DNA from: Gymnopilus junonius
Lineage: Eukaryota > Basidiomycota > Agaricomycetes > Agaricales > Galerinaceae
Assembly: GCA_015501075.1 (NCBI GenBank)
Contig: JADNYJ010000071.1
Span: 123,990 to 187,989 of the forward strand
Direction of reading: 5' to 3'
DNA length: 64,000 nucleotides
Below are positions 1-12,441 of this stretch, one piece after another. Position 1 is the first letter of the stretch; each line of letters opens with the position of its first letter. The notes under the pieces were generated by a model. The model was not told the DNA's origin. It ran no database searches and saw nothing but the letters and a program-made list of their open reading frames with translations. The translations under genes and the position numbers were made by a program.

Positions 1-1
1 C

Positions 2-1310
2 ATGGCACCTTTGCGGCTGAGTAGCGTCTGTCATGCTTGGAGGAGCAGAGCTTTGTCAACCCCTCAGCTTTGGACCTATGTCCCCGCACGCCTCAATATC
101 CCATCTGAGGCCGAGATCTCATGCATCCACGAATATTTGGCACGATCAGGTGGCCTTCCACCCTTTATCGAGGTGTATACTGTCAATGTTTCCACATACA
201 ATCCTGATACATTTTCCGTCGCTGACCCTATAATCAAATCTCCTGAATCAACAATCTGATTGTTGGGAAACCCTCTATCTGCAGTTCCCAGGCCATACGT
301 GAACAATTTAAAAGGGACTTCCTGGACGTCCGATCGTCTTATGCTCCGCAATTTGAACCTGGTGACGACCACTATAGATGGGGGATTTGCTATGGATAAT
401 ATCATCCCGAAGCCGATTCAAGTCACGCTGTACGGCCCCAATCTGAAGGCGATCGCTATGAATTGGGAGGACGTTACTGGGGTAAAGATTCACGATATCA
501 AACTTGACGAATGCATACTCCTTCTTAAAGTTGCCCCAAAACTGCAAAAAGTCGAGTTTAGCGCATTGAATTCATTTCGGAGACATCCATGCAACTCTCC
601 TCTGCAATTATCGCTTGCCCTTCTCTGAAAGATCTGTCTCCATTTCTATTAAATCACTGCTCAAATAAGATTTTTCAACCAAGTCACCCTTCCTTCCTTG
701 GAGACTTTGGAGGCTAATTTTGCCATGGACCTACTTCCCGTCGAACCTCTGTTGTCGTTCTTCAAATGCTCCTCCTGCCATCTTAATTTATTCTCTGCAG
801 GGGAATTTGTATCTGAAGGCAGTGACCTCACATCCCTGTTATGCGGACTCCCTTCACTAGAACAACAGATCCTTATGCCAATCACGTTAATCGATTTAGG
901 CGTTAATGTTGTTCTAAACAAGCTGGTTCTGTCCAAGCAAAGCGAGTCTGATCACGGAAAGTAATGAACCTGAAAATCAAGACCAAGTTGCCGAGTTTCT
1001 TCCCAATCTCAAGTACTTCGAGTCTGAGACACCTCAACAAATTGACTGGGCACTCGTACTAGCTGCTTTTGGACCCATTTCAGACCCGCATTCCCCTCCA
1101 GATCAGCCTTTATGAGGAATGCGCATCTACTTTCCCAATCACATTTTCGCCACTCCAGATGATATTATTGGAAAAGAGTTCATTCCTGGAATCCTTGGGG
1201 CCCTAAGGGTTGGATGTGAATTGAAGGTTACATACTCATCGCGCGAACTGAACTTGATAAAGGCTACGATGGAGATGCATGGTATAGTCGACGACGAGAC
1301 TGTTGAATGA
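2..1310 (+). pseudogene. F-box/LRR-like protein relic, cut by the window start
   Basis: The first frame starts with the typical agaricomycete F-box core (LSSVCHAWRSRALSTPQLW), where the F-box helix ends in the conserved W-R and Q-LW positions. LRR-like text continues downstream, but only across several frames. An in-frame TGA stands at 257-259, the frame changes near 580-600 and again near 700, and the last part (1119-1310) lies in yet another frame. Family members are single proteins of about 450-550 residues that recruit substrates to SCF ubiquitin ligases. Here the upstream part lies outside the window, so a start cannot be chosen. The TGA could come from CGA. I read this as a pseudogene. 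A badly sequenced gene with introns is the alternative. Confidence 0.6.
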
Positions 1311-1625
1311 ACGGGTAATTTGAAGAGTTGTGGTATAGCTGCATCACTATAATTATCGATAATTTGAATGCAATGTACCATGAGCTTTTCTGCCGTTCGA
1401 CCACTGAATTGAATACATGTCCCTTGTCACAGACTCACAGTCTGCGGAATCTCGGAATACATGGGAAATTCTACTGTCCTATATTTGGACGTGTTGGACG
1501 CATGTTGGGCATGCTTTCTCAGTCCTCGAGAAAGGGTTTCCTTCGTTCTCAGTGCTGACTGCAGTGAGTATAGCTAGCGCTTCAGGACGACGCCGCTTTG
1601 AAAGTATTTATTTCCACCACAGCTC
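1311..1625. other. Intergenic, no gene seen
   Basis: AT-rich spacer between the F-box relic and the start of the next gene. Open frames here run into the next gene out of frame and look accidental. No clear TATA box or repeat was recognised. Confidence 0.5.
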
Positions 1626-2522
1626 ATGGATACGTATGACCCCAGTCAATACCCGAATGCGCAGTGGGCTGGGTCAGGTGCGGGTGCGCCGTTCGACATC
1701 CAACCGTCACAGTATGGAGGCGGATATGCTGCGACAGACCCTGCATATCTTGGAAGGTCGTCTTCGCTTGGGCGTCATCGAGGGAGGAGTCTTCATAGGC
1801 AGCAGGGGTACTACCCACAGGAAAACGGGTACGGAACTCCAGGTTATTCTCAGCCATATGGCTCTGGGGTAACTCCCCAGATGTATCCTACCCAGTATCT
1901 AGACGGGGATCTCCCACCTCTCGAAGAGTACTACGATCAGCCGCCGCCACGCCCCCTATCACGCAGATCATCCAGATCCAGAGGGAGGTACAATTCACAG
2001 CATTATCCGCAAAATTACGACTATGATCGCTACTACGATGATGATTACAACCGTGATCACTACTCTTCGAGACACAGTCGCCGTCGCCATTCCTACGATT
2101 ATGATGACGCCCGCTCGCACAGGTCCTACTCCGACCGTTCCTACTCTGATCGCACTTATTCTGATGATCCATATCGTAGTTATCGTGACTACAACACATA
2201 TGGTCAATACGCTCAACCATACTCGACCGTCTATCCATCTTATGGCCAACCTACTGTTATTCATGCTTCAAGAACACATCCAACGGTTGTTCCACTGAAT
2301 GGAGGGGCTGGTGGATATGTAGTGGTACCTGCTGCAGGGCAGCAAGTCCAAGTTGTCGTACGTGGCAATTTATTTCATATACTGGGACTTCTGCTGATCC
2401 TAGACTATGTGCCATAGGATAACCGTCCGTTCCTTAGCCGATTGTTTTCGCCGTCTACTTGGGGTTTTGGAAATAATCAATACGTTCCTAGGAAGAGAAA
2501 GGGCTACCAGTATTTTTACTAG
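1626..2522 (+). CDS. Arg/Tyr/Ser-rich low-complexity protein, 278 aa, two exons
   Basis: The protein starts MDTYDPSQYP and is dominated by Tyr, Arg, Ser, Asp, Gln and Pro, with degenerate SYSDRSYSDR-type repeats around residues 150-185. A 60 bp GT-AG intron (2358-2417) separates 244 codons from a 34-residue last exon ending in KRKGYQYFY and a TAG stop. The exon join is phase 0, so the downstream exon stays open. A Gly/Val-rich patch (GGYVVVPAAGQQVQVV) precedes the intron and looks like a short ordered segment. There is no signal peptide and no catalytic domain. Proteins of this composition occur in agaricomycetes as uncharacterised, probably disordered proteins. The function is unknown. Confidence 0.75.
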
Positions 2523-2804
2523 GGTTATTACTGATTGCCACTCTGAGTGTTTATATGTGTGACCATCCAACATAGGGACGGCGCTTGTTTGGTTGTCCTG
2601 AATCCTTTCGAATTGTATTCATACGTATGTGACGCTAGTTTGAACAAGCAGATATCAATTACTCAACGGTAGTCTCTTGATTGTTGAAAGAACTCGTTTT
2701 TGCTGTTGCGAAGCACAATCTGGTTTTGTACATATATGTTGATGATAAATTCCTTTGTTTTATTGCCCAAATGAATAGATCCGATCTAATCCTACAAGAG
2801 CTTT

Positions 2805-4745
2805 CTAAATAGGGGGTATATTTACAGGCCAACCGCAGCTTGTAACTTTGGCGAAGTTGGGTGTACCAAGTCCAGTCACTGGATCCCAGCCTGCCTTAGC
2901 TGGGAATCCGTTAGTGTTGCAGCCAGGGTTGTCACCTGTTCAGGAGGGATCAATATGAGAAATGATACAACTTATTTTAATTCTTACCTGTGGTAACATC
3001 GTTAAGGGCTGCTTGGCCGGCAGCAGAGTAAGGAATGGATTCAAGAATCCGAGAGGAGACTTTCCAGCAGCGATTAATTGTCATTCAGTAACGCGATCAC
3101 GCTGGCGAAGATGGGACTGGAGCAACTAGTACCAGCAACGGTACCGGTTTGTCCGCCAACGACAATTTCAACATTCTCGCCCTGAGCAGAGACATCAGGG
3201 AAGGCCCGTCCTGAAGTATTGAATTTGCCCGCGTTGGTGCTACCCAAAGCAGTGAGGTAGGACGAGACAGCAGTGCTCTGGTACGATGGGCGAGCGAAGA
3301 AGTTGGAGAAGCCTCCAGAAGAGAATGTTGCGGCAGTCTCTGTGATACCGGTGGTGGCGCCAACGGAGGTCATGAATGGACAGCCTGAAGGGAATGTCGG
3401 GAGGAAAGTAGTGCAGCGTCCAGATTGCGACCCGGATACACCGCCATCTCCTGATGCGAATAGAATAGAGGTCCCACGAGCACCGAGTTGGGTATAAGCG
3501 TTGCAGAGTTGGCTACGCAGTGCCGTTAGACCATGGTTTCGAGGCGCAAGAAAAAATAAGCATGCTTACTTGGCAAGAGAGCGGGAGATCGTGTTCTCGT
3601 TCTGGCCGTAAGAAGTAGTTAGGACGGTAGGAGGATTTGATTGGGCAAGGAGGAAGTTAATGATGTCAAGGAATCCCTCCAGAGCGCCATCCTGGAAGTT
3701 GTTACCGACGGAGATGAAGGCGTTGGGTACTTCGGTGGCCACGCCAATAGTATATTGAGTATCCAAGTTAGCTTCGACACCTGCTTGAGAGGCGGTTTGA
3801 GTATCCTGTCCGCCATCGAGTGTCTCGAGAGTGAATGTAGTTGTAGAAGGAATATCGGGTCGTAAATTTTTGAGGAAGGTGGTAAGGTCCGCTTTATTGG
3901 CGAATTGTTGAATGAATCCGGAAACGCCAAGAACGTTGGAGGACTGTGTCGCTGGCGTGGTGGGGATACCGTAGAGGGCCTGGAGACACGCTGGAGTGAT
4001 GGTGCTGGCGCAGGATGATGGAACAGCGCGAGCTTCAAGAGCAGCGGCATCTTCGTCGCGTTTGTTTGATTTGGGAACATCGACAAATGGAAGGTGTACG
4101 AATGGATTGTCGAACCTGTTAAATAATGTGAGCGAACAGTTTTATAGATTATAAGTGTAACGTACGTGGTGGTTGGATGAACAACATCAACATGACCCTG
4201 TAGAACAGCAGGGATAGAGTAGGAAAGGGTGCGGACGAATTGTTTGCCAGTTTCTCCATGCGTGAAGACTTGGAAATCGGCTCCAAGAAGAGAATTAGCT
4301 TGGCTTATAGGAATAGTGAATTGGAGCCAGTCTCCAGCAGGGGAAACAGTCGCGGGAGTGATATTGTTGGACGAGAGCCACTCATTTACGAGTGAGACGG
4401 TGTCGGACGTTGGGGCCACAAAGGCTTCCACCTATCGAATGAGAATGAGAATTCGAAAAGATATTAATATGGCTGAGCGATGCCTACCTGTTCCTTCGTC
4501 AAATGCTGACCATATAGCGCGTTTCCAGGCGTGCTGACGGCCATTAATGCATCTTCAAGTCCAGCGATATCATTCTGGTGGAGGCCAAGGCGAAGCTTAA
4601 TAGTTTGCTCAGCGGGAGGAGTAGCGGTGCGCGAAAAGCCATCAGGAGCAGTACTACGCTGATCATGAACGACCATATTCAGAAACGACGGGCTGGCGAT
4701 GGCCGTAGCTACGAGCGCCGTGAGGAAGAGGAACCTCGAGAACAT
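2805..4745 (-). CDS. Sedolisin-type serine peptidase (S53), secreted; two apparent frameshifts near the 3' end
   Basis: Exon 1 (4745-4488) encodes a signal peptide (MFSRFLFLTALVATAIAS) and the start of the activation prodomain, which continues in exon 2 (4431-4166). Exon 3 (4115-3570) enters the catalytic domain with the Glu and Asp of the S53 triad in GVEANLDTQ. Exon 4 (from 3512) carries the Ser motif AGTSCSSP. Introns are 50-57 bp. S53 enzymes act outside the cell at acidic pH and release tripeptides or cut proteins. After ALLNDN the frame breaks at about 3078 (TAA) and is lost again at about 3030. Restoring one T in each of two short T runs would give the usual IAAGKSPLGF and LYSAAGQ text. 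Past a last intron the end GWDPVTGLGTPNF is normal. Either a recent pseudogene or two base-calling deletions. Confidence 0.85.
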
Positions 4746-6003
4746 GGTTGGAGAATGGATGGATTGGCAACGAATTTGAAAGCGGGTCAGTGAGCCTCAT
4801 TTTAAGTCAAGGCTCTATGCTCCGGGATGGCTGTTCCTCCTCCGTCCTTGTGGTCCGTCCTTGTGGCTGAGTAGTCGGTGACGCATGGATATTTGCAGAC
4901 GATCAAGAAAACAAAAGTTTTGAATCAACCCAGTTCCAATTTGGTACGTTCCAACGAACAAGATGCATGCGGCCTATATCGAGTGTGGCATTTTTGCTAA
5001 TTATAAAGAAGATCCTCACGCGAAAGCGACGTCGTTATGGGTAAGTCTGAGAGATGCACCTTGAGGATGACAAGAAAATCCAAGAGAAATTCAAAATCAG
5101 CTGCTCAAAGAGAAAGATAAGGCTATAATAAAAGATGCACAGTTTGACTTACCATCCAAAATTGTGTGGGGAACGCGAGGACCAAAGTTAAAATTATCAA
5201 TGGAGAAGCTGGCTTTGAGTTCGTCGTGGTGGAAGTCGATGTCATCGAATGATAGGATATCTCTTAGTGCAAGTTACCCGGCATGAGGATGCACATGTCG
5301 GCAGCGTACTATCGTTGTCGAACAGAAGGAAGCCACGACAGAGATCATGACGGTCTCTTAGAAAGCCTTGGGAGTCGCAAAATGGAAGGAAAGTTAGGCA
5401 CCGGACTCGCACGGCAGCTGGGATCCAATCAGTCAGCGGCTTCCCACGATCAGACCGTACGCACTCTGACGGCGATGATCAATTGCTGATATGACGAGGA
5501 TGGTGAGGAAAACAACCTTGTGACCCAACCTTGGCAATCAGATAGAAACGGAGAGAATCTGACCGGAATGTACTAGCGGCATCGTCCTCATGAGCAGATT
5601 TTTTTCTTCATAGATACCAACGTCGGCGCCAGCTCAGAATTGTTAGCAAGTGCACTGGTGTTCATTTGTACTCTAGTAAAGTGCCAAAGTAGGTCGGGTA
5701 AGGTTCCACTAACATTTCAATAGCGTGGATGCAAAAAGAGCATTTCAACGACCCGTACTGGAATCTTCCAGTGTGCCAAATTGCGTATGCGTACTATACC
5801 CAAGTTGGCCAGCTAGGTGGAGTTGGCGTTCAGGAGAAAGATGTGTGAGAAATGTTACCTATATATACTTCGCTCATTCGGCACAGAAACGGCGCACCTA
5901 TGTGGCCAACTGCATAACGGTTCTGTTCAATTTGTAACCTTATCATACGTCCAGATAACCTCACGAAGATCTCCTGTGTTCGGACTCACTATCCTTGCAT
6001 TAG
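4746..6003. other. Long intergenic region with a possible coding scrap on the minus strand
   Basis: No complete gene is visible. On the minus strand around 5262-5152 one frame reads DDIDFHHDELKASFSIDNF followed by a plausible GT donor and, about 50 bp on, an AG acceptor. It looks more protein-like than chance but has no start and no partner exons. The remainder holds only short, uninformative frames. Confidence 0.3.
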
Positions 6004-7643
6004 ATGTGCTGTCTCCTTTGCGGTAACGCAGACGGCCCGGGCATTCACAGGGCACCCCACCCATGTCGACTATCCAATGGTGGTCCTTGTACTTCATGTC
6101 AAAAAATGGCGCAAGTTGAATCCGAAATCCTTCAGGTCCAAGGGCTTCTGGAAGATCTGTTGGAGCAGCATCGCAAACTCAGTACTGAAATGAACTATGC
6201 TCACGATCGAGCTATCCAGCAAGTTCCTCCAGAGTAGCCTCGAGCATATTCAAGTTCTATGCCCTTTCATATCACTTCTTCCGATGGTCGATCATACGCA
6301 ACCTTCTCGAACTTTCGAAGATGATATCAAAGCACCGTTAGTCCTCGGAGCCATTTGTAGGGGATGGAGAGAGATTGCATGGTCAATACCGGATCTTTGG
6401 ACATATATTGATGTGTGGCTCGATTCTCGCCACTGTCATTTTCGACTGGTTCACTCGCTCAGGCGCACTTCCACTATCAATTCATTTACGCACGCATAGC
6501 AGTTGTATTCCCGATCTTCCTGTTAACGGCGACAAACTCGTTAATATCATTAATCAGCACTCCGATCGCTGGCAAACTTTAGACTTGCGCATTCCTGGCC
6601 AATGATTGGCAGTTTTACTGGTGTTGGTGGCTCTGAATCGGCACAACGCTCCATTTTACAAACTCTGGTACTTACCCCAAAGTTAGGAGGCGACCACGAT
6701 GGCTGCGGCGTACTTTCCTGGCCGAATGTATTCATGGAACCAGTTGACGTCTCGTCATTCAACCGGCTTCTTTCATCAGTTCATATTAACTGGAATAATG
6801 TGATGCGGGTATCTATCGGAAACATTAATGTCAACGAATGCTTTGAGCTCCTCACGCGGGCGACGACTTTGAAGAATTGCATGCTTTTTAACATCCACTC
6901 TTCACCAGATCAATATCTTCCGTTGGCGTTTACAACCCTTACTCATCGGTTCCTTCTGGAGCGGAATATGCGGTTTGAAAGTGTCGGTACTGCTGAAGAT
7001 GTTTTAAGAAATTGGCCCTGCCAGCCCTACAGAAGTTGCAAATCGATACAGAGGATGCGGCAATTCCAAAAGACGCGCTGTTGCTCCTTTTCAAGGATCT
7101 TCTTGGCATTTGAAGGAATTCGTCCTTGGTCCGTCCATCGACGTTGATATCGACGGCCTCGGCTCTGTCTTGAGCGCTATTCCCTCCCTTGAACATCTAA
7201 CTTTAAAGACCTTGAATCAGTCGACATTTCCTGCACAAGCTTTCTTCGACCTTTTGTCTGGATGTCCAATTACGGAGGATGAGAATACTACAGGTCACCG
7301 AGATACGAATTTCTTCCTCAGTTTACGCTCACTCCGCATAACTGGGGCTTGTATCCAAGACTGGAGCCATATTACTCCTATTTTTGGTCCACTTTCCGAA
7401 TTGCAGAATCCTCGGCGACGACCTCTAAAGAGTGTCCACATTGACGTGAATCACTTCCATACTAGTCATTGGGACTATCACGACATCGACTTCAGCCCTT
7501 TTATTTTGTGCATGGAAGCTGGTCTGGAAGTAAAGATCATGGGTGGCGACGATGATTTGATTCAACTTAGCAAAAGACGGTACAGTGATGACTCGGAAGA
7601 CCGAACGGACAAGGTTGATCGCTTTGTTTATACTTCGCATTGA
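6004..7643 (+). pseudogene. F-box/LRR-like protein relic with many frame changes
   Basis: The start region has the layout seen at the N-terminus of many agaricomycete F-box proteins: a short Cys-containing leader (CTSCQK), a helical stretch (ESEILQVQGLLEDLLEQH) and then the F-box (VPPE...). The F-box continues in other frames as LGAICRGWREIAWSIPDLW, a clear F-box core, and LRR-like text runs to 7643 (SVLSAIPSLEHLTLKTL, LSLRSLRITG). At least five frame switches and a stop just after VPPE (about 6235) break it. Intact relatives are about 500-560 residues. The last 180 codons are open and coherent, so decay is not extreme. It is unrelated at sequence level to the intact F-box gene at 36.4-38.1 kb beyond sharing the family. 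Confidence 0.65.
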
Positions 7644-7724
7644 CCTCCTGGACGATGCCTTTTGTGTTCTCTCTGAAGGTGGTATTGTATCTTGGTGGTT
7701 TGCGTACAAGCTTATTGCTGTTTT

Positions 7725-8455
7725 CAAATAGTTGGCACTCCTGCCTTTTTCGTCAAAAAGCAAAAATAGGCATCAAAATGAGGCCTCTCAGCGGATGGCA
7801 CCATTTCTCCATCGTTGCTTACTCAATTATTCTTGGTGATTCTTGTAGAGTATATCCTAGGCTTTAATAATATGTAAAAATACTGAACGATTTACAGTGG
7901 TTGCTCACTCATTGCTCCCAAATAACATGTCAGCATTACTGTATGCGCCATTTGATGTGACCAGAATAAATCTTCATTTTTATAACATATTACGGATACT
8001 GAGATTGTACCATTCAAGAATATATAAAAATCATGTCAATTGAGCAAGACATGACGAAGATACCACCTGCACAATGTGCCAGCACAGCATCCCCAGAAGT
8101 GTTGGTCAGATTTTTGACCAGAAATCCCTGTTTAACTTCATTTTTTTTTTTGAATACAGGAGCTTATTAGACTCCTCTGAAATACTTCATGTCCTCCCTT
8201 TCAGGAATTGCATCTATAGAAGCCAACAAACAACTCAGAATGTGTCCTTCAAAGGCAGATAGTGCTTGCATGACTCAAACTCAAAAAATGTCCAGTATTT
8301 TTACATATTATTTAAGCCTAGGACCTACGCTACAAGAATCACCCAGAATCATGCAAATTGAGTAAGAAACGACTAAGAAATTGTGCAATCCGCTCAGAGG
8401 TCTCATTTTGATGACTATTTTTGCTTTTTGACGAAAAAGGCAGGAGTGCCAACTA
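7725..8455. mobile_element. Non-autonomous element with long inverted ends (about 165-170 bp)
   Basis: The segment 7725-7893 is repeated in inverted orientation at about 8290-8455 with roughly 85 percent identity by eye. Both copies begin with a run ending in TAGTTGGCACTCCTGCC and contain TTTTTCGTCAAAAAGCAAAAAT. The 400 bp between the arms has no coding frame of note. This is the form of a foldback or MITE-like element. I could not find a convincing target duplication at the outer ends, so the class is open. It lies directly downstream of the F-box relic. Confidence 0.6.
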
Positions 8456-9733
8456 TTTTGAATAACATGGCCCTTCGGGCACGCCTGGCCACGTGGACAA
8501 TTTTTGTGTATGCGGCACAAGCGCCAATCCCCGACTCTATCTTTCTCAGTAAAATTTACAATCAGCGCCATTTGCATCCTTTCAAGATCTATGTAAAATG
8601 TAAGTTTACTGCTGGCCGCTCGTCGCCAACCTTCGGTTGACTCCTCGTGGCCAGCTGAAGGGTAATTATGTTACTTCTATAGTAAAATACATAATGCAGA
8701 AAATGTTGAAATTTTTGTAAGCTAAAAAATTTGCAGTTCAGATATATAGAAGAAAGTGAATAAATCTTAGCATGCTGCATAGTTCGAGGCCGTGGGAAAG
8801 CTCAGACCGACATTGGCGGGAGTCGTTCATTTCGAACTCAACAGAACCCTTTCTATTTCTATCTATCACTCACGTGATAGAGCCGGGGATTCTGAATAGC
8901 GCAATGGATCTAGACCTTGGGCCTATTTTTTTTTTCTTTTGGGGAAGCTTCCTAAAACTGAATTCTCTATTCCACTCCAAAACCTGGTTCACTGAAAGTG
9001 ACCAGGCATACGACATTTCATTCTTAAATCATAACACTCAAGGGTCTAGATCCTGTCGGGTTTCCAAAAGGACTTTCGACTTGCATTCAGCGTTCAGTGG
9101 GTCCTAGCATATTGCAACAGTCAATCGCGGGTCTTGTCTTCATATTTTGCTATTGTTCCCCTCCTTAAGATGTGGCGCTTTCATTCAGAATTGTTTAGGG
9201 CCTAAAGTGCAATCAAGCTATAAATATTGGAGACTGTACCATCCAAGTGGCCTCAGAATATTTCTAAGCCTCACTCCTCAGCGTTAAATTCCAAAGCTTT
9301 CTCGCAGTGCACTTACATTGATTGGAAGAAAAACTATGGACCTCCTGTACTCTACATCATCCTAGTGCACAAGAATGACAGACCCTCGATACCAAGTGTG
9401 GCATCCTCCACAGAAAAGTCTCATGATGATTGACAATGAAATAGAAAACTACGATAATGTCTACTATGACAACATCTTTGGAATTGGAATTGGAATTGTG
9501 TTTTATTTATATCATAGGCTTGTTTTACATGACATTGTTTATCGCCTATGTAGTGTGACATGGTATGACTCAGTTAACTCATGTGTATTACTGCGTACAT
9601 GTACTAATCATGCGATGAATCCTACGATAAATGTCATGCTACGGAAGCATATAAGCATCTACACACACGCAACACCCAAGGACTCCTGCTGAAACCCCTG
9701 TAATATACGTACGAGACAAGAGTCCGGAATTCT
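8456..9733. other. Intergenic, no gene recognised
   Basis: AT-rich sequence. Small imperfect palindromes are present, for example a GGATCTAGACC-type word near 8904 that recurs inverted near 9045, with homopolymers between. Short frames such as that at 8772-9107 have unlikely composition (a run of Phe) and no homology that I recognise. Confidence 0.4.
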
Positions 9734-10480
9734 TTGGACCGTTTCCGGATGTCGACTCTCCCAACGGTTTGTGGATTCGGGACAAAACATGATCGTCCAA
9801 ACGAGGATGGGGAGCTTTTCATACCACCACTTATGTCCGACGAAGAGATAGATGGAGAAGTGTGGGCGTTTCAGATATCGAAGTTGAAGATAGAAAGGTC
9901 GATATACCAAACGCAGGTCGTTTGACGAAGCGTAGTGCGATACCTCGTGAGAGTAGTAGAACAACAACAAAGTTGTCGCCAATGAAGCAGCCAAATTCGA
10001 TGTTGTACACGAGCGAACAGAAGAAGGAGCAGCTATTAAAGGCTCAGTCGCTTGATCAAGCACGGTTTACTAGTGTGGCTCCAGCCACCTGGATCCCAGT
10101 CCGTGATGTCTGGAAGACAGCAACGTGAAGTTTGCAGAGTCTTGAAGTGACCGTCATTTTAGCGGACTATTTAGACCGGCGATAGTAGGACCAACTTTAT
10201 GTTGGAATAAGATAATGAACGTTCTTTCTCGGAACTTCTTGTGTCAACTCAAAACGTATCACCAACGTAATCACTCGTGGCTGATTGTCGGAACTGAGTG
10301 TTGAGCAATTAAGTCGAAGGTTGATGAGCCAATTTTTACTCCCGTCTCCAAAGCCGATGTTGAATCTAGTCTCAGGATCGCGGAGAAACAGTATGAAGCA
10401 GCTTCAGAGGCCGTTGTCGAAAAGAAGGCGAAATATGCCGACAAATGGGGGTTTAGGCTGGGTCACATGCCGTGCACGAG
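9734..10480 (+). other. Possible coding relic of unknown identity
   Basis: Three overlapping stretches look more protein-like than chance: 9734-9925 (DGELFIPPLMSDEEIDGEVW), a second frame to 10128 ending TWIPVRDVWKTAT, and about 10330-10450, where one frame reads SKADVESSLRIAEKQYEAA with heptad-like spacing. No single frame or simple intron set joins them and no start is obvious. I do not recognise a family. It may be a decayed gene or a multi-exon gene that I cannot assemble. From 10481 to 10923 I see only the promoter side of the next gene. Confidence 0.25.
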
Positions 10481-10923
10481 CCTCTCATCAACAGACGGAT
10501 TACATCATCTGCCAGTTTTTCGCAACCACCTCGCTTCACCCTGTTCGCTCGGAATCTCTCTTTCTCAGCGAGGCATTTATTGTCTGTGCGGTTCCCGTAT
10601 GTTATTTAAGGTATTTATCCCTTTTTATGTCTTGGCTCTTTTTCCAGGGAAAGCTGACGATCTCCGACTAGGGCCCGGTCTTTTCTTCCTCGGCTGGCAA
10701 TCAGGTCATGCAGGATGCCCGCTCCAACTCTCTCCTTCCCGAATATTATCCCGCACCTTTCCTCCTACACCTCGGAACATTGTCGCAAGTGAATACAGTG
10801 TTGCTTTGCGCAATGGTTCTTCTCCGAATTCGCGACACGGGATCACTTGGGCGTGCTGGATAAATTGGCCAAGCTTGCGTTGGCTCTATTCCACTAGACA
10901 TACCTCTTCGTCCCTGCGGCACC

Positions 10924-12215
10924 ATGAAGTCTATTCTCTCTCTGTTGGCTCTCTCAGCCGTTCAGGCCAGGGCTGGAACAATCCTCTGGAATGGGTTCTT
11001 CAACTCGTCGTTCACTTCTGCTACTTTTGATCAATGTGAGCAAATGAACAGTCTGTGGCTATCCTCCGTACTCATACGACATCGCTAGGGTCGTGGTCGA
11101 ACCAGATTCAACCTTGGCAGTGGTACATCCACGGATCCGGCGCTACCTCTGAATACCTCGGCGTGTCGTCTTCCTTCAAGAACCCGGCTGATACGACTGA
11201 TGCTCAGGGTGTCAGGACGACTATTGTACGTGCTTTCTGTTCCGTGTCCTACCCATTCGATTGACGGAATTATTTCAGGATGGAACTGCGTTCTGGAACG
11301 GCCAGACCATGGAGCGCACTGAGATCATTCCTCAGACCGCCGCCAATTTGGGAACTGGCCATCTCTACTACCACTTCTCACTCTCGACGAGTGCGACCAA
11401 CGCGCCAAACCCAGGATTTGAGCATCAAATTGCTTTGTAAGTCCATTCACTCTTTCTACTCTTAAATAATATGATTAAATACTGGCGTACAGCTTCGAGA
11501 GTCACTTCACTGAACTCAAATTCGGTTTGATCTCCGGCGAACAGGAACGACCGACCCCCTTCTGCGCTGGGACATCGGCGGCGTCTCACAGTGGACCACC
11601 ACCTCACCCCCAACACCTGGTACAACTTTGCCTACGACATCGATTTCTCCGGCAGTACTGTCGGTCTCTGGTTCTCCACCGGCTCCGCGCCTCTCACCCA
11701 AATCGTCGCCAAACAGCCGCAGCCCATCCACCAACTCTGCCGATTGGCACATTGGTGTCCTCCGTCTTCCCAATGGCGGCACGAACGCTGCTGCTGAGGA
11801 TTGGTTCTGGTCAGGTATCTTCGTCGAGCAAGCACCGATTACGACCTCCGTTGCTGGTCCTCTGGCTGGTAGCAACCCTTCCGGCTCTGGTTCCAGTGTT
11901 CCGACTACAACACCCACTACGACACCTACTACCACTACAACGCCTACGACTACTACTGCGCCCACGACTTCTCCCGCTGGTCCCACTCAAACTCAATGGG
12001 GACAGTGCGGTGGTACTGGCTTCACGTAAGGAATTTTATAAACTTTTGGTTATCATTTATTTTATTTACTTTCGTGACAGTGGTCCGACGACCTGCGGCA
12101 CTGGATTCAAGTGTATTGCTGTCTCTCCTCCTTACTACTACCAGGTAAATGTCGAACGTTGGCTATGTGTGTTGTTACCTACTCACTCGCTTCTTCTTAA
12201 TCGCAGTGCCAATAA
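10924..12215 (+). CDS. Glycoside hydrolase family 131 beta-glucanase with C-terminal CBM1; apparent frameshifts
   Basis: A signal peptide (MKSILSLLALSAVQARA) leads into the GH131 fold: GTILWNGFFNSSF, then WSWSNQIQPWQWYIHGSG, DGTAFWNGQTMERTEIIPQT and GFEHQIAFFESHFTELKFG. Exons are 10924-11035, 11089-11225, 11279-11436 and 11493 onward, and the joins are in phase. A Thr/Pro linker (TTTPTTTPTTTTTPTT) leads to a fungal cellulose-binding domain, WGQCGGTGFTGPTTCGTG...YYYQCQ, which uses two more introns and ends at TAA 12213-12215. GH131 enzymes cut beta-1,3, beta-1,6 and beta-1,4 glucans outside the cell. In exon 4 one base seems missing after SGEQ (about 11545) and one near 11601. A third frame change near 11710 restores the CBM1 frame. 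With these as they stand no full protein is made. Confidence 0.85.
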
Positions 12216-12441
12216 TCGGCTGGTTTGGGGATTAATACGGACAAATGGGTCCAAGGTACAAAATACATATAACCGCGTTTGTTACGTCGAAATTTCAAGA
12301 CATATTTTCTTATTGTGGGTTTTGAGACGTGAATGACAGGACCTCGACCCATGGAGCACATCTACTACAAAGCCATCCTTTCGTAATCGATCTGTCAAGG
12401 AACGTCTTCCGGGGCCACCCCCTCTGAATGATAAGCGCTTC

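Noticed and set aside
3619..4431. Unspliced 270-codon frame over the sedolisin
   Set aside because: It follows the real exon only to HPTTT. After the 50 bp intron it is a shifted reading of exon 3.
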